Shown here in pieces: positions 36,501 to 45,929 of a DNA stretch of 64,000 nucleotides (positions within the stretch are counted from its first letter, which is position 1; the number at the start of each line of letters is the position of its first letter). The position numbers and the translations under genes are program-made. This DNA is from Saccharopolyspora soli. GTDB lineage: Bacteria > Actinomycetota > Actinomycetes > Mycobacteriales > Pseudonocardiaceae. The stretch is from contig NZ_JALBWV010000002.1 of assembly GCF_022678645.1 (NCBI RefSeq), forward strand, positions 186,001 through 250,000, written 5' to 3'. The notes beneath the pieces were generated by a model. It was not told the DNA's origin, did no database searches, and saw nothing but the letters and a program-made list of their open reading frames with translations.

Positions 36501-37223
36501 CTACGTGGCAGCGAAGTAGTGCCGTGGGGTAACACCGGTCAGCCGCCGGAATTCGCGCGTCAGGTGCGCTTGGTCGGCGTAGCCGACGGTGTGCGCGAGT
36601 TCCGCGAGCCCACCTCGACCTAGGCCGAGCCGCGTGGCCCGCTGGAAGCGGAGCACCCCGGTCAGGGTTTGCGGGCTGTATCCGACGGCGGCGGTGACCC
36701 GTCTGCGCAACTGCCGCTCGGACAGCCCGATGGCGTCGGCCAGCGCGGGGATCGACGGCGGTGCCGGGACGTCGAGGGCGGTCACCACAGGTGCGAGCGC
36801 CCGATCGGGCTCGTACTCCGCCAATCGCGCAAAGGCGAACTGCTCCAGGATCCGCTCCGCCTCGCGCTGGTCTTCGACCTCGCCCAGGCGTTCCACCACG
36901 GACTGTGCGGAAGCTCCGCAGACGTCGGTGCTGTCGACCTGGAGATCGCGCAGTTCGGTCGCGGGGATGTGGCCGAGCAGCAGGCGGGCGGCACCGGGTT
37001 TGGCGCGGATCCCGGTGATGCGGCTGCCCGGCGGCATCGTCGCGAGGCGAGCAGTGGTGTCCGGCCCGACCACGTCGAGGCGGTTGCCCATCCAGATCAG
37101 GTCCACGCAGCCGTCCGGCACGACGCGCTGCACGTAGCCGTCCTCACCCGCGCCATGCGTCCACACGCACGCGATCATCCCGGCCAGCGCCCCGACCGGC
37201 TGTCGCTCCCGATACCGACTCAC
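36501..37223 (-). CDS. AraC-family transcriptional regulator
   Basis: The 240-residue protein has an N-terminal sensor-like domain (VVPDGCVDLIWMGNRLDVVGPDT) of the DUF6597 type and a C-terminal pair of helix-turn-helix motifs (IPALADAIGLSERQLRRRV then LAELAHTVGYADQAHLTREF followed by RRLTGVTPRHY). GTG 37223 is the first codon of the conserved front. Its target is unknown; the genes beyond it belong to an arabinosyltransferase cluster on the same strand, 57 bp upstream, so it may be read through from there. Confidence 0.9.
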   Translation of the reverse strand: MSRYRERQPVGALAGMIACVWTHGAGEDGYVQRVVPDGCVDLIWMGNRLDVVGPDTTARLATMPPGSRITGIRAKPGAARLLLGHIPATELRDLQVDSTDVCGASAQSVVERLGEVEDQREAERILEQFAFARLAEYEPDRALAPVVTALDVPAPPSIPALADAIGLSERQLRRRVTAAVGYSPQTLTGVLRFQRATRLGLGRGGLAELAHTVGYADQAHLTREFRRLTGVTPRHYFAAT

Positions 37224-37280
37224 CAGGCCATGATGCCCGCTCGCCCCGACACCGGGAACGTGCCGGGCACCCGATCCCGG

Positions 37281-40200
37281 TCAGTCGGTCTCGTCGTCGA
37301 AGGTCGGGATGTCGGTGCGGTCGTCGGAACTGGGCATGTCCCCCGGCAGTTCCAGGCCCTGCGTCAACGGACCGGGCGACCAGGTGCCCCAGTGGGTCTC
37401 CGAGTGCACCTCCATCGCCGCCTGCGCGGGCAGCGCGTCCGCCTCGTAGGGGTGCACCACGAACAGCGAGCCCCAGTCCTGCTGCGGATCGTTGCGCAGG
37501 TAGGTCGGCAGTTCGCGGACGCTCGACGCGACGGTCAGCCAGCCGAACGGGCCACCCACGTCCGGCGACGACCAGCCCTCGCCGATGTCGCGGACCAACT
37601 CGCCAGCCGACACCCGGAATTGCGGCATCTCGGCGATCCCGTTGTACAACCCGGAGATCCGCAGGCACGGGTGCACCAGCGCGGCAGGCCACTCCACGAA
37701 AGTCGCACCGTTGCCGATGACCTCGGTCATGCGGGTCAGCTTCGGCACCCGAGGCGCGCTGACCGACAGCCAGCCTTCCTGGCCGAGGGTCTGGTCGACC
37801 GCGATCATCCGCATCTTCGTCGCACCCTTGGCCTCTTCGCCGAGCATGTACCGGTGGTCCCGCCACCCCGGCGGCGGGCCCTGGTGCACGGTGTACCGCC
37901 CGGTGAGCTGGAAGCCGCGGTCGGTGTCCTTGCCGAATTCGAAGACGACGAAGTTCGCGCCGGTCTCCGCGCCCGCCAGGCTCAGCACCACCGGGACTTC
38001 GCCGTTGCGGGCCGATTCCGGCAGGTCATACCAGGGCGTGCGCAACTCGCCGGTGCCACTTCCGGCCTCGTCGTAGCTGCCCCACACCGGTGCGTTGTCC
38101 CCGCCGAACTGGTGCGGTGGCCGCCAATTCGGCGCCTCCGGGTCGGCGCCGTCGTTGACGGGCACCCCGGGGCGGGTGAAGCCGTCCTGTTTGGACTGGA
38201 GGTACTGCGCGGCGGTTTCCCGATCGGCCACGCGGCGTGGCGGGAGTTTCAGGTCCGCGTTCTTCGCGGGCGCGGCCACCGTCGGTTGCTGGGCCGACAC
38301 CGGCAACACGCTGGCCTGCGGATCGGTCTCCACGTCGATGTAGTCCGACAACCCGCAACTGGACCCGGTGAGCTGCTTGATGTTGTCCGTACCCAGGGTG
38401 TAGCTGTTGCCCTGCTCCTGGATCGCTTTGCCGAACGCGGCGAGCTCACCCAACACCATCAGCGCGCACAACAGCGAAAGCGGCGCGGTGCCCAGCCGCA
38501 GCGCTCGGCTCCGCTTCTCCGGGCTGTCCCAGCGCTCGTCGACGACCTTCGGGTTGTTCTCGTCGATGCGCAGGTGCTCGACCAGCGCGATGATCCCGGC
38601 TATCCCGGCGAAGATCAGGAACAGCGTGCTGGCCCGATGTCCGTCGATCGATGGCGGCTTGTCGAACCACGGTATGCCCCAACCCGAGACGTACCACCAG
38701 GCGTTCGGCCCGGTCACGGCGAACGCCAGGATCACCATCAACCCGGCCACGAACGCCGCCCGGTTCCGCCGCGACCGCAGCACGGTGCTGCTGGTCGCGA
38801 GCGCGGTCAGGGCCGCCAGCGCGCCGCCGAACGCGGCGAAGATGCCGAAGTGGTGGGTGTGCTTGGTCGGGGTCAGGGCGAGCACCACGAAGCACAGCCC
38901 GGTGATCGCCAGCAGACGTCGGCTCGGGCCGAGCGCGGCGCCCCGAATCCGCCCGCGCCGCAACAGCACCACCGCGCAGGTCGCCAAGCACAGGATCACC
39001 AGCAGCACCGGGAACCGGCGGGTCAGCGAACCGTCCGGGCTCTGGCTGAACAGCAGGCTGTAGCGGTTGAGCTCCTCGTACCAGCGGCCGTTCGGGCCGA
39101 AGGTGGTCTTGAGCTCCAACGCGTCCATGACCGACTGCCAGGTCTGGTCGTAGAACACCAACGTCAGGATCACGAACCCGGACGCGGCGATCGGCGCCAG
39201 CACCGGCACCCAGCCGAATTCCTGGGCCCGCTTGCGCACCAACCGGAACAGCGGCTTCACCGCGGCGATGTAGGGCAGCACCGCGACGAGTCCATGCGGG
39301 TTGGCGCCCACCGACAACGCGGCGCCGACCAAGCCAAGCCCCGCTGGCATCAGCCGTCCAGTCGCCACCGAGCGCTCGACGGCGCACAGCGCGAGCAGCG
39401 AGAACAACACCACGACCGGCTCAGCGCGGAGCCCGTTGTTGTAGGGCAGCCAGAACGCCAGGAACACCGCCGCGGCGGCCCAACCGGCGGCGTTGCTGCG
39501 GCGCACCTGCTGGCCGAGCCGGGGCAGGATCTCGCGGCTGATCAGCAGCCAGCTGACGATGCCCATCAGCAGTGCGGGCAACCGCACCCACGGCGTGGAC
39601 GTCGAAATCTGCACCCACAGCGAATAGAACTCGTAGAACCACCCGAACGGCGACTCGGGGTTGGCGAACCAGCGGTAGTAGTTGCTGACGTACCCAGCGC
39701 TCTGCGCCGACCGCACCATGCTCAGCACGTAGCCGTCGTCGGAGGTCATCGCGCCGACCAGCCACCACACGACCAGCGCCGCGTAGACCGCCGCGTCGCG
39801 CAAGGTCGGCTTCCACCAACCGCGCGGGACCAGGCGCGGCGCGCGCCGCCCGGCCCGCACGTCCAACCGGTGCAAGCAGATCACCGAACCGACGAACGCC
39901 GCCAAGGCCAGCGCGATCACCACGATCTTCAGCGGAGTCGCGTAACTGCTGAACCGGTTGTCGACGCGAGCTTCGAAGGACAGCCCGCGCACGTCGTCCA
40001 CGGCGTTGTCCAACGAGGAATAGATGCCGGTCAGCTGGGGCCGCTGGTCACCGCCGATGCGTGCCCACTGCTGGTTGCCGATGCTGGACGTGGTCCCGGA
40101 GGCGTTGGCGCGCACCGCGATCGTGCAGTTACCGGCGGGCAGCGCCACGGTGCTCACCTGCTGCCCCTTGGAGAACAGCGCGGCCTGACCGTTGTCGACC

Positions 40201-40550
40201 TGCAACACCAGGCCGGTCAGCTTGCCGTAGTCCGACGACGGCGGGTTGGTGCTCAGCAGAATGCCCGGACCGTTGGTGCGCGCGTCCAGGCCGCGCGCCG
40301 CGGCGCACGGCACCTTCGCGTTGAGCCACAGCGGCGAGTACGCGACCAGCGGCGCGGAAACCGATCTGGTGCCCTGCGCGGTTGGCCACCGCAAGGTGAC
40401 CACGTCGTGGTTGACGGGTAAGAACGGCACGAGCAGCGCCAGCACGGTGCCGACGAGCCCGAGGAGTGAGGCGAACAGCCGAAGTTTCTTCGCCGACCCA
40501 GGGTGCACGGGGGAACCATACGGGCGCTTGCTGTCCGCTGTTGTGCGCAC
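37281..40550 (-). CDS. Emb-family arabinosyltransferase (EmbA/B/C-like)
   Basis: The 1089-residue membrane enzyme builds arabinan of arabinogalactan (or a related cell-wall polymer) from decaprenyl-phosphoryl-arabinose. It has a large N-terminal periplasmic domain, about 13 membrane segments, the catalytic GT-C loop TSDDGYVLSMVRSAQSAGY with its DD pair, the WYEELNRYSLLF region, and a large C-terminal carbohydrate-binding domain (YLQSKQDGFTRPGVPVNDGADPEAPN...). GTG 40550 is the likely start; GTG 40508 is an alternative. A single emb gene is usual outside Mycobacterium. It is followed on the same strand by the AraC gene and preceded by two glycosyltransferase genes. Confidence 0.93.
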   Translation of the reverse strand: MRTTADSKRPYGSPVHPGSAKKLRLFASLLGLVGTVLALLVPFLPVNHDVVTLRWPTAQGTRSVSAPLVAYSPLWLNAKVPCAAARGLDARTNGPGILLSTNPPSSDYGKLTGLVLQVDNGQAALFSKGQQVSTVALPAGNCTIAVRANASGTTSSIGNQQWARIGGDQRPQLTGIYSSLDNAVDDVRGLSFEARVDNRFSSYATPLKIVVIALALAAFVGSVICLHRLDVRAGRRAPRLVPRGWWKPTLRDAAVYAALVVWWLVGAMTSDDGYVLSMVRSAQSAGYVSNYYRWFANPESPFGWFYEFYSLWVQISTSTPWVRLPALLMGIVSWLLISREILPRLGQQVRRSNAAGWAAAAVFLAFWLPYNNGLRAEPVVVLFSLLALCAVERSVATGRLMPAGLGLVGAALSVGANPHGLVAVLPYIAAVKPLFRLVRKRAQEFGWVPVLAPIAASGFVILTLVFYDQTWQSVMDALELKTTFGPNGRWYEELNRYSLLFSQSPDGSLTRRFPVLLVILCLATCAVVLLRRGRIRGAALGPSRRLLAITGLCFVVLALTPTKHTHHFGIFAAFGGALAALTALATSSTVLRSRRNRAAFVAGLMVILAFAVTGPNAWWYVSGWGIPWFDKPPSIDGHRASTLFLIFAGIAGIIALVEHLRIDENNPKVVDERWDSPEKRSRALRLGTAPLSLLCALMVLGELAAFGKAIQEQGNSYTLGTDNIKQLTGSSCGLSDYIDVETDPQASVLPVSAQQPTVAAPAKNADLKLPPRRVADRETAAQYLQSKQDGFTRPGVPVNDGADPEAPNWRPPHQFGGDNAPVWGSYDEAGSGTGELRTPWYDLPESARNGEVPVVLSLAGAETGANFVVFEFGKDTDRGFQLTGRYTVHQGPPPGWRDHRYMLGEEAKGATKMRMIAVDQTLGQEGWLSVSAPRVPKLTRMTEVIGNGATFVEWPAALVHPCLRISGLYNGIAEMPQFRVSAGELVRDIGEGWSSPDVGGPFGWLTVASSVRELPTYLRNDPQQDWGSLFVVHPYEADALPAQAAMEVHSETHWGTWSPGPLTQGLELPGDMPSSDDRTDIPTFDDETD

Positions 40551-40643
40551 CCCATGCGGCGCGTCGGAACACGCCCGCTCGCGTGGGGGAATCCCGTTCT
40601 TACCGAAATTCCCACCGAAGTCATCGCGCGGCGTGGGTGGGCG

Positions 40644-41624
40644 TCAGCCGCTCTGCGCGCGGTCTCCGGTGGTCGTGTGGTCGGACACGAGCACGTCCAC
40701 GTCGTGGTGCCGCCCGGTCCGGTGCAGCACCAGTTCGGCGAGCAGGCCGAGGGAGACCATCTGCACCGCGAAGATCTCCAGCAGGATGCCCAGCGTCAGC
40801 AGCGGGCGGGTGCCGATCGACTGGTCGGTGAACAGCCAGACGCCGCTGAGGTAGAGCAGGACCAGCGTGCCGATGGTCCCGGCCAGCAGCCCGAGCCCGC
40901 CGAAGAGGTGAGCCGGGCGCCGCCCGTAGCGGGTGAGCGTGACGACGGTGAGCAGGTCCAGCGCGCCGCGCACGTAGCGCTCCAGTCCGTAGTTGGACTT
41001 GCCGTGCACCCGCGGCCGGTGGTGCACCGCGAGCTCGCGGACCCGGTAGCCGAGCTGGTGCGCCAACGCCGGGATGTAGCGGTGCAGTTCGCCGTACAGC
41101 GGAACCCGCTGGTAGACCTCCGTTCGCGCCGCCTTGAGCCCGCAGTTGTGGTCGGCCAGCTTCAGCCCGGTGATCAGTCCGGTGATCCAGTTGAACACCT
41201 TCGACGGCAGCCGCTTGCCCAGCGGGTCCTGCCGCTGCGCCTTGTACCCGCTGACCAGGTCCGCCGGTTCGGCGCCGTCGAGTTCGTCCAGCAGTCGGGG
41301 GATCTCGGCGGGATCGTCCTGCAGGTCGGCGTCCAGCGTGACCAGCAGCCGACCGTGCACCTCGGCAACCCCGGCGGCCAGCGCGGCGGCCTTGCCGAAG
41401 TTGCGCCGCAACCGGATGCCGCGGAACCGGGGATCCGACCGGGCTTGCTCGGCGATCATCCGCCAGCTGTCGTCGGTGCTGCCGTCGTCGACGACCAGCA
41501 GTTCCCAGGACCGGTTCTGCTGTTGCATCGCCTCGCGGATCTCGGCGAACAGCTGGGGCAGGTTCTGCTGCTCGTTCTTGGCCGGGGCGAGCAGCGAGAC
41601 CTCCGGACGCGCGCTTTCAGTCAT
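40644..41624 (-). CDS. GtrB/DPMS-like polyprenyl-phosphate glycosyltransferase (GT2)
   Basis: The 326-residue enzyme transfers a sugar from a nucleotide sugar to a polyprenyl phosphate on the inner face of the membrane. The GT-A core shows SLLAPAKNEQQNLPQLFAEI, VVDDGSTDDSW, TLDADLQDDPAEIP (the DxD-like acid pair) and DHNCGLKAARTEVY, with HRYIPALAHQLGYRV. Two C-terminal helices (FGGLGLLAGTIGTLVLLYL and LGILLEIFAVQMVSLGLLAE) anchor it as in GtrB. ATG 41624 overlaps the stop of the upstream membrane-protein gene, so the two are coupled. Confidence 0.92.
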   Translation of the reverse strand: MTESARPEVSLLAPAKNEQQNLPQLFAEIREAMQQQNRSWELLVVDDGSTDDSWRMIAEQARSDPRFRGIRLRRNFGKAAALAAGVAEVHGRLLVTLDADLQDDPAEIPRLLDELDGAEPADLVSGYKAQRQDPLGKRLPSKVFNWITGLITGLKLADHNCGLKAARTEVYQRVPLYGELHRYIPALAHQLGYRVRELAVHHRPRVHGKSNYGLERYVRGALDLLTVVTLTRYGRRPAHLFGGLGLLAGTIGTLVLLYLSGVWLFTDQSIGTRPLLTLGILLEIFAVQMVSLGLLAELVLHRTGRHHDVDVLVSDHTTTGDRAQSG

Positions 41625-43324
41625 GACGTGACCTGCGGGCTTTCGGTGAGAGGCCGGATCCACCAGCCGTCGGGGAAGCGGAAGGCGACGCGCAGCGGGC
41701 CGGGCTGCGCCGGGGCGACCGCCTGGAAGCCCAGCCCGATCTCGATGCCGGGTGTCTGGGCCTCGGCGTCCGACCGCGGGATGTCGACCACCCCGCCGCC
41801 GACCACGGTGCCGGTCTGGTCGAGCGCGGCGACGCACTGGGCCCGCTCGATCCCGGAGATCGCCCAGCCCTTGAGCAGCCGGGCCCCGCCGTGGATCTGG
41901 TCGGTCTCGACGTTGAGCACCACGTCGCGGCCGTCCGGGCGCGGCTCGCGCAGCGCGCCAACGCTGGGCGTTCGCCAGTTGGCGGTGCTGATCCGATCGC
42001 CGATCGTCACGCCATCGGGGCAGCCCAGGGTGAATTCGGCGGAGAACGGGTAGTGCCCCAGCGCCCGCAGTCGCGGCAGCAGCCGATCCGGCTCGGGGAA
42101 CCGGTCGATGAACGCATCGGGGTGGCCGATGCGCGCGGCGATGGCCAGCAACTCCTGGTTCGGCGCATCGGCCCGCACGCTCTGCGCCACGGGAGCGCCG
42201 AGCGCGACGGTGGCCAGCACCGTGCTGGCGACGGCCACGGTGCGGATCTTCGGCCAGCGCGGCCAGCTGACCACGATCACCAGCACCGCGATCCACAGCG
42301 CGGCGGTCATGCTGTTGTAGCGGCTCTGCAACCCGGCGGATTCGCCGAACGCGGCGCGCGAGCCGGAGATCATCACCGCGCACCCGATCGCGTAGACCGC
42401 CAGCCCCCACCAGACGGCAGCGCTGCGGCGCTCTTGCTGGCTCTGCCGGGCGTGCAGCACCAGCACTGCCAACCCCGCCACGCCCGCGACCAGCGCGATC
42501 GACGGTTCGGTGCCGGTCCAAACCATGCCGAGCATGCTCAGCCCGGCGAGCAGCGCTTGCGCCGGATCGTCGGTCGGCGAACTGCCACCACCGCCCTGCG
42601 GCCCGCGCAGCACCAGCCAGGCACCCACCGCGAGCACACCGACCACCAGCGGCGCGGCGACCCAGCGGCGTCGATCGCCGCGCAGCCAGGCCACCAGGGC
42701 CAGCGCAGGCCACACCGCGAACGACGTGCCGTAGCTGATCGATGCCAACAGGCCGAAGCCGATCGCCAGCACCCGGTGCTCCCGCTGCATCGCCAGCACC
42801 GCGGCGAGCACCAGCAGCAATGCGAGGATCCAGGACGCCCCGCTCATCGAGCGCACGTAGTTGTGGATGCCGTGCGGGTTGAACACCAGCGTCGAGGAAG
42901 CGACCACCAGCCCGGCGCGCTGCCACGGGTTCAGCTCCTCGGGCAGCATCGCCCACACCAGGAGCACGCAGCCGATGCCGAAGGCGATGATCAGCAGCCC
43001 CAACGGCTGGTTCAGCCCGTGCCCGAACCGGGCGCTGAGCCAGAACAACAGGCTCGGCAGCACGAACGGGTGCTCGTTGCGGAAGCCGAACAGCGCCATC
43101 GGGCGCAGCGTCCCGTCGTCGTTGGTGATGTCGAGCAGCACCCACCAGTAGTCGTAGAAGTGCATCTGCGGATAGCGCAGCACTTCCCGAAGCATCATCA
43201 GCGGCGGTACCGCGGCCAGCAGGCCCAGGAGCACCGGGCCGAACCGGCGCAGCGGTGCGCGACCCGGCGGGGATTCGGGGACGGCGCGATCGTCGCGGTC
43301 GGTCTTGGATGCGATGTCAGTCAC
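41621..43324 (-). CDS. Large membrane protein, probable GT-C glycosyltransferase
   Basis: The 567-residue protein has about ten membrane segments, then a C-terminal extracytoplasmic domain of about 180 residues. Near the front it has FYDYWWVLLDITNDDGTLRP, a candidate acidic loop for catalysis, and FRNEHPFVLPSLLFWLSA. It matches the layout of GT-C enzymes that take sugars from polyprenyl-phosphate donors, and its coupled neighbour makes such donors. I do not recognise a named family. GTG 43324 was chosen because GGGGAC lies eight bases upstream. ATG 43345 would add seven residues and has no ribosome site. Confidence 0.7.
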   Translation of the reverse strand: MTDIASKTDRDDRAVPESPPGRAPLRRFGPVLLGLLAAVPPLMMLREVLRYPQMHFYDYWWVLLDITNDDGTLRPMALFGFRNEHPFVLPSLLFWLSARFGHGLNQPLGLLIIAFGIGCVLLVWAMLPEELNPWQRAGLVVASSTLVFNPHGIHNYVRSMSGASWILALLLVLAAVLAMQREHRVLAIGFGLLASISYGTSFAVWPALALVAWLRGDRRRWVAAPLVVGVLAVGAWLVLRGPQGGGGSSPTDDPAQALLAGLSMLGMVWTGTEPSIALVAGVAGLAVLVLHARQSQQERRSAAVWWGLAVYAIGCAVMISGSRAAFGESAGLQSRYNSMTAALWIAVLVIVVSWPRWPKIRTVAVASTVLATVALGAPVAQSVRADAPNQELLAIAARIGHPDAFIDRFPEPDRLLPRLRALGHYPFSAEFTLGCPDGVTIGDRISTANWRTPSVGALREPRPDGRDVVLNVETDQIHGGARLLKGWAISGIERAQCVAALDQTGTVVGGGVVDIPRSDAEAQTPGIEIGLGFQAVAPAQPGPLRVAFRFPDGWWIRPLTESPQVTS

Positions 43325-43527
43325 GCTGTGTGTCCCCAGATTCATCAGAACGGCGACTCAAGGTAGCAAGCGCAGGTCCAGGCGGGGCACTTTCGAAAGT
43401 TGGTTGGCGCGATTTGACCTCTCGGATCCAGCGGCCGTAGCCTGACGCGGCTCACCTGCCATCGGCTTGCGCAGCCGGTTCGGCGCGTGCTGCCGCCCCG
43501 GTCGATCGGGACCCGGAAAGCGGTCTG

Positions 43528-43533
43528 TATGAT
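43528..43533 (+). promoter_or_regulatory. Strong -10 hexamer of the rplU-rpmA promoter
   Basis: TATGAT stands out in this GC-rich gap, about 210 bp before rplU. Transcription would start just before the structured leader. No clean -35 hexamer was identified. Confidence 0.55.
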
Positions 43534-43540
43534 GGGTGAG

Positions 43541-43621
43541 AACTTCTCGCCGCCGGACGGGCGGAGAGGTTAAACGCCTGTTTCGGGTGCGGTAGCCCGT
43601 GCGCTCGGCTGCCGAGACAGG
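43541..43621 (+). ncRNA. Structured 5' leader of rplU (candidate ribosomal-protein leader)
   Basis: Two successive stems are visible. P1 pairs AACTTCTC (43541-43548) with GAGAGGTT, and CCGCC with GGCGG, around a short loop. P2 pairs CCTGTTTCGG (43577-43586) with CCGAGACAGG (43612-43621), ten pairs with one G-U. They lie directly after the TATGAT box and about 120 nt before the rplU start. L21 operons in other phyla carry protein-binding leaders. That this one binds L21 is an inference. Confidence 0.5.
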
Positions 43622-43739
43622 AACCCACCGAGGCGCTGCACCGGCGGCGTGGTAGGAATCCTCGATCACGCGGTCGGGGTGGACGTCCGCCGCAGACCTG
43701 GTGAAGTAGCGAAACCGAGCAGCAGGAGACTTCCGACTC

Positions 43740-44048
43740 ATGTACGCGATCGTCAAGACCGGCGGCAAGCAGTACAAGGTGGCTGTCGGGGACGTCGTCG
43801 AGGTCGAGAAGCTCGATGGCGAGCTGGGCTCCGAGGTCCGTTTCCCGGCGCTTCTGGTCGTCGATGGCTCTGAGGTCACGACCGACGCCGACGCGCTGGC
43901 CAAGGTGTCGGTGACCGGCAAGCTGGTCGAGCAGACCAAGGGCCCCAAGATCCGCATCCACAAGTTCAAGAACAAGACCGGCTACCACAAGCGCCAGGGT
44001 CACCGGCAGAAGCTGACCCGCGTTGAGGTCACCGGCATCACGAAGTGA
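43740..44048 (+). CDS. rplU: 50S ribosomal protein L21
   Basis: The 102-residue protein binds 23S rRNA. The family signature [18 protein letters not shown] and the C-terminal [20 protein letters not shown] are intact. ATG 43740 follows AGGAG. It starts the rplU-rpmA operon, with rpmA beginning 14 bp after its stop. Confidence 0.98.
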   Translation: MYAIVKTGGKQYKVAVGDVVEVEKLDGELGSEVRFPALLVVDGSEVTTDADALAKVSVTGKLVEQTKGPKIRIHKFKNKTGYHKRQGHRQKLTRVEVTGITK

Positions 44049-44062
44049 GGACCTGAGTAGTC

Positions 44063-44320
44063 ATGGCACACAAGAAGGGCGCTTCCAGCTCTCGGAACGG
44101 CCGCGACTCGAACCCCAAGTACCTCGGGGTGAAGCGCTACGGCGGCCAGGTCGTCAAGGCCGGTGAGATCCTTATCCGGCAGCGGGGCACCAAGTTCCAC
44201 CCCGGTCTCAACGTCGGACGGGGCAACGACGACACCCTGTTCGCACTGTCCGCTGGCACCGTCCAGTTCGGACGTTACCGCGGCCGCAAGGCCGTCAGCG
44301 TGCTGCCGGTCGAGGTCTGA
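44063..44320 (+). CDS. rpmA: 50S ribosomal protein L27
   Basis: The 85-residue protein's N-terminal arm reaches the peptidyl-transferase centre. It starts [19 protein letters not shown], with no processed N-terminal extension of the Firmicutes type, and continues [20 protein letters not shown]. It is followed by a strong hairpin terminator and then obg. Confidence 0.98.
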   Translation: MAHKKGASSSRNGRDSNPKYLGVKRYGGQVVKAGEILIRQRGTKFHPGLNVGRGNDDTLFALSAGTVQFGRYRGRKAVSVLPVEV

Positions 44321-44347
44321 CCCGGCTCTCGACTGCGAGTACTTCCC

Positions 44348-44387
44348 GACGAGGGGCGGGTCCGGCTAGTCCGGCCCGCCCCTCGTC
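44348..44387 (+). terminator. Strong terminator after rpmA
   Basis: GACGAGGGGCGGG (44348-44360) pairs with CCCGCCCCTCGTC (44375-44387), with an inner CCGG/CCGG extension past one T-C mismatch. The loop is CTAGT and a short GTTTG follows. Confidence 0.8.
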
Positions 44388-44450
44388 GTTTGCGCCGGGC
44401 GCCAGCACAGTTCCGCCGGGTCAGCTCGGCCGTATTTCCTGGAGGCATTC

Positions 44451-45929
44451 GTGTCGCGGTTCGTTGACCGCGTGACCATCCACGTCGCGGCAGGCGACGG
44501 CGGGCATGGCTGCGCCTCGGTGCACCGGGAGAAGTTCAAGCCGCTCGGCGGCCCGGACGGCGGCAACGGTGGCAAGGGCGGCGACGTGCGGCTGGTGGTC
44601 GATCCCGGCGTGCACACGCTGCTGGACTTCCACTACCGGCCGAACGCGCGCGCCGCCAACGGCAAGCCGGGCAAGGGCAGCATGCGCAACGGCGCGGTGG
44701 GCGAGGACCTGGTCCTGCCGGTCCCGGACGGCACCGTGGTGCTGACCCCGGACGGCGAGGTGTTGGCCGACCTGGTCGGCACCGGCACCACGTTCGTGGC
44801 GGCCGCTGGCGGTCGCGGTGGGCTGGGCAATGCGGCGCTGGCCTCCAAGGCCCGCAAGGCACCGGGCTTCGCGCTGCTCGGTGAGCCGGGGGACCAGTTC
44901 GAACTGGTCCTGGAGTTGAAGTCGGTCGCCGACGTCGGTCTGGTCGGGTTCCCTTCGGTGGGCAAGTCGTCGCTGATCTCGGTGCTGTCCGCGGCCCGGC
45001 CGAAGATCGCCGACTACCCGTTCACCACGCTGGTGCCCAACCTCGGCGTGGTCACCGCGGGCGAGACGGTGTTCACCGTGGCGGATGTGCCGGGTCTCAT
45101 CCCAGGCGCCAGCGAGGGCCGTGGACTGGGTCTGGATTTCCTGCGCCACATCGAGCGCTGCGCGGTCCTGGTGCACGTGGTGGACTGCGCCACGCTCGAA
45201 CCCGGCCGCGACCCCGTGTCCGATGTGGACGCGCTGGAGGCCGAGCTCGCGCAGTACACGCCCGCGCTGAAGGCGGAACAGAGCGGCCAGGATCTGGCAT
45301 CCCGGCCGCGCATGGTCGTGCTCAACAAGATGGACGTGCCGGAAGCACGGGAGCTGGCCGACCTCGTCCGAGCGGATGTCGAGGCACGCGGCTGGCCGGT
45401 GTTCGAGGTGTCCACCGCATCCCGGGAAGGGTTGCGCGAGTTGAGCTTCGCGATGGCCGCCGAGGTCGAGCGCTACCGAGCGCAGCTGCCGCCACCGGAG
45501 CCAGCGCGAGTGGTGGTCCGACCTGCGGCGGTGGACAGCGGCAGCTTCACCGTCGAACCCGACCCGGAGACCGAGGACGCGTACGTGGTGCGCGGCGAGA
45601 AGCCGGAGCGGTGGGTGCGGCAGACCGACTTCGGCAACAACGAGGCGATCGGCTTCCTGGCCGACCGGCTGGCGAAGCTCGGTGTGGAGGAGGCGCTGGC
45701 CAAGCGGGGCGCGCAGCCGGGCAGCCAGGTGACCATCGGCCAGATGACCTTCGACTGGGAGCCGTCCACCCCGGCCGGGGTGGCGGGTGTGCTCGGCCGC
45801 CGCGGCACCGACCTGCGGATCGACCAGGACGACCGGGTCCCGGCTTCGGAGCGCAAGGCCGCGAAGAAGGCGCGGCGCGGCTCGCTGGACGAATTCGGCC
45901 GGTACGTCGAGGAGGAGGACGACCGGTGA
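44451..45929 (+). CDS. obg: GTPase Obg/CgtA
   Basis: The 492-residue ribosome-assembly and stress GTPase binds the 50S subunit. The glycine-rich Obg fold is at the front ([20 protein letters not shown]). The G domain has G1 [11 protein letters not shown]2 [12 protein letters not shown]3 [13 protein letters not shown]4 NKMD and G5 STASREG. The C-terminal OCT domain ([20 protein letters not shown]) and a basic, acidic tail are also present. GTG 44451 follows GGAGG. The stop overlaps the proB start. Confidence 0.97.
   Translation: MSRFVDRVTIHVAAGDGGHGCASVHREKFKPLGGPDGGNGGKGGDVRLVVDPGVHTLLDFHYRPNARAANGKPGKGSMRNGAVGEDLVLPVPDGTVVLTPDGEVLADLVGTGTTFVAAAGGRGGLGNAALASKARKAPGFALLGEPGDQFELVLELKSVADVGLVGFPSVGKSSLISVLSAARPKIADYPFTTLVPNLGVVTAGETVFTVADVPGLIPGASEGRGLGLDFLRHIERCAVLVHVVDCATLEPGRDPVSDVDALEAELAQYTPALKAEQSGQDLASRPRMVVLNKMDVPEARELADLVRADVEARGWPVFEVSTASREGLRELSFAMAAEVERYRAQLPPPEPARVVVRPAAVDSGSFTVEPDPETEDAYVVRGEKPERWVRQTDFGNNEAIGFLADRLAKLGVEEALAKRGAQPGSQVTIGQMTFDWEPSTPAGVAGVLGRRGTDLRIDQDDRVPASERKAAKKARRGSLDEFGRYVEEEDDR

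Noticed and set aside
36669-40421. A 1250-codon open frame antisense to the AraC and Emb genes
   Set aside because: It is a frame shadow of the Emb coding strand; the translation is rich in His, Arg and Gln and lacks any fold pattern, while the Emb frame has clear motifs.
40503-42053. A 516-codon plus-strand frame opposite the GT2 gene
   Set aside because: It lies antisense to the well-supported GT2 and GT-C genes and shows shadow composition.
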